A stretch of DNA of 7,666 bases. It comes from Aalborgiella sp031422495. Its GTDB lineage: Bacteria; Pseudomonadota; Gammaproteobacteria; Burkholderiales; Burkholderiaceae_C. Made by a program: the position numbers and the translations under genes. Of this stretch, positions 4,696 through 7,666 are shown in pieces. The notes under the pieces are model-generated. The model worked only from the letters and a program-made list of their open reading frames with translations. It ran no database searches and was not told the origin of the DNA. The stretch is taken from contig JANPLX010000115.1 in the NCBI GenBank assembly GCA_031422495.1, positions 1-7,666 of the forward strand, given 5' to 3'. The first letter of the stretch is position 1; each line of letters starts with the position of its first letter.

Positions 4696-7581
4696 ATGAA
4701 AACACAAACCCTCAAAAAATCTGAATCCTCTAAATCACAATCTCAATCTATAGCCAAACAAAAGCTCAATGAGCGGCCTTTGGTTGAAGATATTCGGTTG
4801 CTAGGTCGAATTTTAGGCGATGTGATCCGGGAGCAAGAGGGCGAGGCCGCTTTTGAGTTGATTGAGAAGATTCGCACTCTGTCCGTCGCTTTTAGACGTG
4901 ATGAAGACCACACGGCCGACAAAGCGCTCAAAAAACTGCTCAAAGGCTTGTCGGGCGACCAAACGGTGAGCGTGATTCGCGCTTTCACCTATTTCAGCCA
5001 TCTGGCCAATCTGGCGGAAGACAGGCACCACATTCGCCGACGCGCTGTGCATGAGCGCGTGGGTGACACGCAAGAAGGCAGCATTGAAGTGGCCTTGGCA
5101 CGCTTGCGCTGGGCGGGCATCACACCCAAAACCATCTCACAAACCTTGGCAAAAAGCCATGTTTCCCCTGTATTGACAGCGCACCCCACCGAAGTTCAGC
5201 GCAAAAGTATTTTGGATGCAGAGCGTGATATTGCCCAACTCCTGACCGCACGAGACGAGATAAAAATGCGCAGTTTGGCCAGCGTTCACAACATACATGG
5301 TGGCAAAGATGCTAGCAAAGACAAATTATCGCCCAAAGAACTGAGCGCTAACGAATTGCAGCTGCGCGCCCGCGTGATGCAACTGTGGCAAACGCGATTG
5401 CTGCGCTACTCCAAACTCACGGTAATGGATGAGATTGAAAACTCGTTGAGTTATTACGAGTCGACGTTTCTGCGCGAAATTCCCAAACTGTATGCAGAAT
5501 TGGAACAATCACTCGGCAACCAGCCCGTACACAGCTTTTTACGCATGGGCCAATGGATTGGTGGTGACCGCGATGGCAACCCCAACGTCAGCGCCCAAAC
5601 GCTGCAATACGCCCTGCGCCGTCAGGCAGAAATGGTGCTGCGGTTTTATTTAACGGAAGTGCATTATTTAGGCTCTGAATTGTCGATGTCGTCGATTTTG
5701 GTGCCTTTGTCTAAGCCTATGAAAGCTTTGGCGGAAAAATCGCCTGACACCAACGAACATCGCAAAGATGAGCCATATAGACGCGCTTTGACAGGCGTCT
5801 ATGCGCGTTTGGCGGCGAACTTAAAGGACATGACGGGTGGCGATGCAGCGCGCCATGCCGTTGCGCCGCAAAACCCCTACAAACAAGCTGAAGATTTTTT
5901 AGCGGATCTGCGCATCATTCAAGCATCACTGCAAAACAACCACGGCGAGGCTTTGGTTAGCCAGCGTCTGCACCCTTTGATACGCGCAGTTGAGGTGTTT
6001 GGTTTTCACCTGGCCACGGTCGATTTACGCCAAAGCTCTGACAAGCATGAAGAAGTCGTCGCCGAACTGCTGTCTGTGGCACGTTTAGAGCTTGCTTATT
6101 CAAGTTTGGACGAGCAAGCCAAACGCAGCTTGCTGGTCAAATTGCTAAGCGATGCACGACCTTTGCGTGTTTTGGATGCCACATATTCGGATCACACCCG
6201 TGGGGAATTGGCTATTTTTGAAGCAGCCAAAGCCATGCGCCAGCGTTATGGCCACCATGCTATTCGCCACTACATCATCAGCCACACAGAAACCGTCAGC
6301 GACTTGTTGGAAGTCTTGCTATTGCAAAAAGAAGTCGGCTTGATGAAAGGCACGCTGGACAAACAAGCTAGCCACGACTTGATTGTCGTACCCCTCTTTG
6401 AAACCATCGAAGACCTGCGCAACGCCGCACCCATCATGCGCGAGTTTTACGCTCTGACGGGGATGGTGCAGCAAGTGCAGCGCAGTGGTGGCGAGCAGGA
6501 CATCATGTTGGGCTACTCTGACAGCAACAAAGACGGCGGTATTTTCACCAGCAATTGGGAGCTGTACCGCGCTGAGATTGCACTCGTCGAATTGTTTGAC
6601 GAGCTGGCTGCCTCCCATGGCATCACACTGCGCATGTTCCATGGCCGTGGCGGGACAGTCGGACGTGGTGGTGGCCCGAGCTACCAAGCTATTTTGGCGC
6701 AGCCACCAGGCACGGTGCGTGGCCAGATTCGACTGACGGAGCAAGGCGAGGTAATTGGCTCCAAATATGCCAACCCTGAAATTGGCCGTCGTAATCTAGA
6801 AACCTTGGTGGCCGCCACCTTGGAAGCCACTTTATTGCAGCCCACCAAATCCGCCAGTGCCAAGTTTTTAGGTGCCGCTGCAGCTTTGTCGCTGTCCAGC
6901 ATGGCGGCTTACCGTGCTTTAGTCTATGAAACACCCGGTTTTACGGATTACTTTTTCCAGTCTACCCCCCTACGGGAAATTGCCGAACTGAACCTAGGCT
7001 CGCGCCCAGCGTCGCGCAAAGCATCACAGAAAATTGAAGACTTGCGTGCCATTCCTTGGGGTTTCAGCTGGGGGCAATGCCGCTTGACCTTGCCCGGTTG
7101 GTACGGCTTTGGCTCTGCGGTTCATGCGTTTTTGCATGAAAAACATGCACCCGCTGACTCTAAAAAACAGCTCGCTCAGCTCGCACTCTTGCAAAAAATG
7201 GTCAAAGACTGGCCATTTTTCCGCACCTTGCTGAGCAATATCGACATGGTTTTGGCAAAAAGTGATTTGGCCTTGGCCTCCAGATACGCCGAATTGGTGA
7301 CCGACGCCGCCTTGCGCAAAAAGATTTTCAACCGCATTGAAACCGAATGGCATTTGACGGTAACAGCGCTGCAATTGATCACTGGCGACAAACAGCGCCT
7401 CACCAACAACGCTGCCCTGCAACGCTCCATCCGCCACCGCTTCCCCTATATCGATCCCCTGCACCACCTGCAAGTTGAGCTGGTACGCCGTTACCGCGCA
7501 GGCCAATCCGACGAGCGGGTACAGCGCGGGATTCATATTTCCATCAACGGGATTGCGGCTGGGTTGCGGAATACGGGCTAG
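4696..7581 (+). CDS. ppc: Phosphoenolpyruvate carboxylase
   Basis: PEP carboxylase makes oxaloacetate and phosphate from PEP and bicarbonate, refilling the TCA cycle; it works as a cytoplasmic homotetramer with Mg or Mn. From ATG 4696 the product is 961 residues. It has LTAHPTEVQRKS (catalytic His163), MGQWIGGDRDGNPNV (284-298), GFHLATVDLRQSSDKHEEV, the GYSDSNKDGG motif (606-615, Lys612), the mobile-loop motif FHGRGGTVGRGGGP (648-661, Arg651) and a terminal GLRNTG, so it is complete. E. coli Ppc is 883 residues; part of the excess is a Lys/Ser/Gln-rich N-terminal tail of about 27 residues before the conserved LVEDIRLLGRILGDVIREQEG. The frame is open back to TTG 4630, and ATG 4675 is an in-frame alternative; 4696 was chosen because the charged tail resembles related enzymes, though no good Shine-Dalgarno precedes any of the three. 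No frameshift or missing catalytic residue was seen. Confidence 0.98.
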   Translation: MKTQTLKKSESSKSQSQSIAKQKLNERPLVEDIRLLGRILGDVIREQEGEAAFELIEKIRTLSVAFRRDEDHTADKALKKLLKGLSGDQTVSVIRAFTYFSHLANLAEDRHHIRRRAVHERVGDTQEGSIEVALARLRWAGITPKTISQTLAKSHVSPVLTAHPTEVQRKSILDAERDIAQLLTARDEIKMRSLASVHNIHGGKDASKDKLSPKELSANELQLRARVMQLWQTRLLRYSKLTVMDEIENSLSYYESTFLREIPKLYAELEQSLGNQPVHSFLRMGQWIGGDRDGNPNVSAQTLQYALRRQAEMVLRFYLTEVHYLGSELSMSSILVPLSKPMKALAEKSPDTNEHRKDEPYRRALTGVYARLAANLKDMTGGDAARHAVAPQNPYKQAEDFLADLRIIQASLQNNHGEALVSQRLHPLIRAVEVFGFHLATVDLRQSSDKHEEVVAELLSVARLELAYSSLDEQAKRSLLVKLLSDARPLRVLDATYSDHTRGELAIFEAAKAMRQRYGHHAIRHYIISHTETVSDLLEVLLLQKEVGLMKGTLDKQASHDLIVVPLFETIEDLRNAAPIMREFYALTGMVQQVQRSGGEQDIMLGYSDSNKDGGIFTSNWELYRAEIALVELFDELAASHGITLRMFHGRGGTVGRGGGPSYQAILAQPPGTVRGQIRLTEQGEVIGSKYANPEIGRRNLETLVAATLEATLLQPTKSASAKFLGAAAALSLSSMAAYRALVYETPGFTDYFFQSTPLREIAELNLGSRPASRKASQKIEDLRAIPWGFSWGQCRLTLPGWYGFGSAVHAFLHEKHAPADSKKQLAQLALLQKMVKDWPFFRTLLSNIDMVLAKSDLALASRYAELVTDAALRKKIFNRIETEWHLTVTALQLITGDKQRLTNNAALQRSIRHRFPYIDPLHHLQVELVRRYRAGQSDERVQRGIHISINGIAAGLRNTG

Positions 7582-7592
7582 CATGTAAAGAA

Positions 7593-7624
7593 CCGGCTAG
7601 AGCATGAAATCAGACTCTAGTCGG
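7593..7624 (+). terminator. Stem-loop after ppc, candidate terminator
   Basis: CCGGCTAGAG (7593-7602) and CTCTAGTCGG (7615-7624) form a 10-bp stem with one G-U pair around a 12-nt loop, beginning 11 nt after the ppc stop. It is followed by CGTATTTATT, which is T-rich but not a clean U-tract, so intrinsic termination may be weak. The 3' arm overlaps the start of repeat copy C, and the stem sequence (CCGGCTAGAG) is the same as the end of copy B plus its GAG. Confidence 0.5.
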
Positions 7625-7660
7625 CGTATTTATTGCCTAAATAGCTATATTGTTTATAGC
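7615..7660 (+). repeat. Dispersed AT-rich palindromic repeat, copy C (downstream of ppc)
   Basis: Reverse-complemented, this copy matches copy A at 33 of 43 positions, and like copy B it continues into GAG. The palindrome is stronger here: GCTATA (7644-7649) and TATAGC (7655-7660) with a 5-nt loop. It lies outside any gene and, in the frame used by the two genic copies, carries a TAA (7638-7640). The orientation is opposite to copies A and B. It may extend to or beyond the right edge. Confidence 0.75.
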
Positions 7661-7666
7661 TAAAAT

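Noticed and set aside
4605..4715. Longer hemC start, adding 37 residues (MRVCVFMVVA...)
   Set aside because: The extension lacks family character, crosses the divergent promoter region and overlaps ppc; ATG 4604 gives a normal-length enzyme.
7024..7584. 186-codon open frame on the minus strand opposite the ppc 3' end
   Set aside because: It lies entirely antisense to conserved ppc coding sequence and its translation shows no recognisable domain; a codon-bias shadow.
1..7666. CRISPR array, tRNA/rRNA genes, transposase or phage genes
   Set aside because: No regularly spaced repeats, no tRNA-like cloverleaf or rRNA sequence, and no transposase or integrase motifs were seen; the dispersed repeat has no encoded enzyme here.

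Overview
The window looks like a chromosomal housekeeping segment from a betaproteobacterium of the order Burkholderiales, most likely Comamonadaceae-like. This rests on recognisable proteins and gene order (hemC-hemD-hemX-hemY with ppc facing away) recalled from that group, not on a search. Base composition is moderate, roughly half G+C by eye, with conspicuously AT-rich islands.

Layout: on the minus strand, reading from right to left, is a tight haem-biosynthesis operon: hemC (3624-4604), hemD (2754-3584, GTG start), hemX-like (1588-2757) and hemY-like (302-1588). HemD/hemX overlap as ATGA and hemX/hemY as TAATG. A further membrane-protein ORF begins 24 nt after hemY and runs off the left edge (1-277). 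On the plus strand ppc (4696-7581) diverges from hemC across a ~91-bp shared upstream region and is followed by a hairpin. HemC makes hydroxymethylbilane and HemD cyclises it to uroporphyrinogen III; HemX and HemY are membrane-anchored proteins habitually linked to this operon. Ppc makes oxaloacetate from PEP and bicarbonate and is a divergent neighbour, not a haem gene.

The unexpected content is a small AT-rich, partly palindromic dispersed repeat of at least 43 bp. There are three clear copies: one inside the partial membrane ORF (99-141), one inside hemD (3322-3364) and one downstream of ppc (7615-7660, in the opposite orientation). A degenerate fourth candidate lies in the membrane-segment codons of hemX (2571-2613). 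The two clear genic copies are read in the same orientation and the same frame and give near-identical peptides (A-[GS]-V-[LF]-I-A-Y-x-A-I-x-N-I-A). In the hemD copy that frame is the only one of six without a stop; the intergenic copy has a stop in it. This recalls the protein-coding palindromic elements of Rickettsia and is the best candidate for something undescribed here. A second, unrelated repeat-like element, C-rich and hairpin-forming, fills the hemC-hemD gap and would bury the hemD ribosome-binding site.
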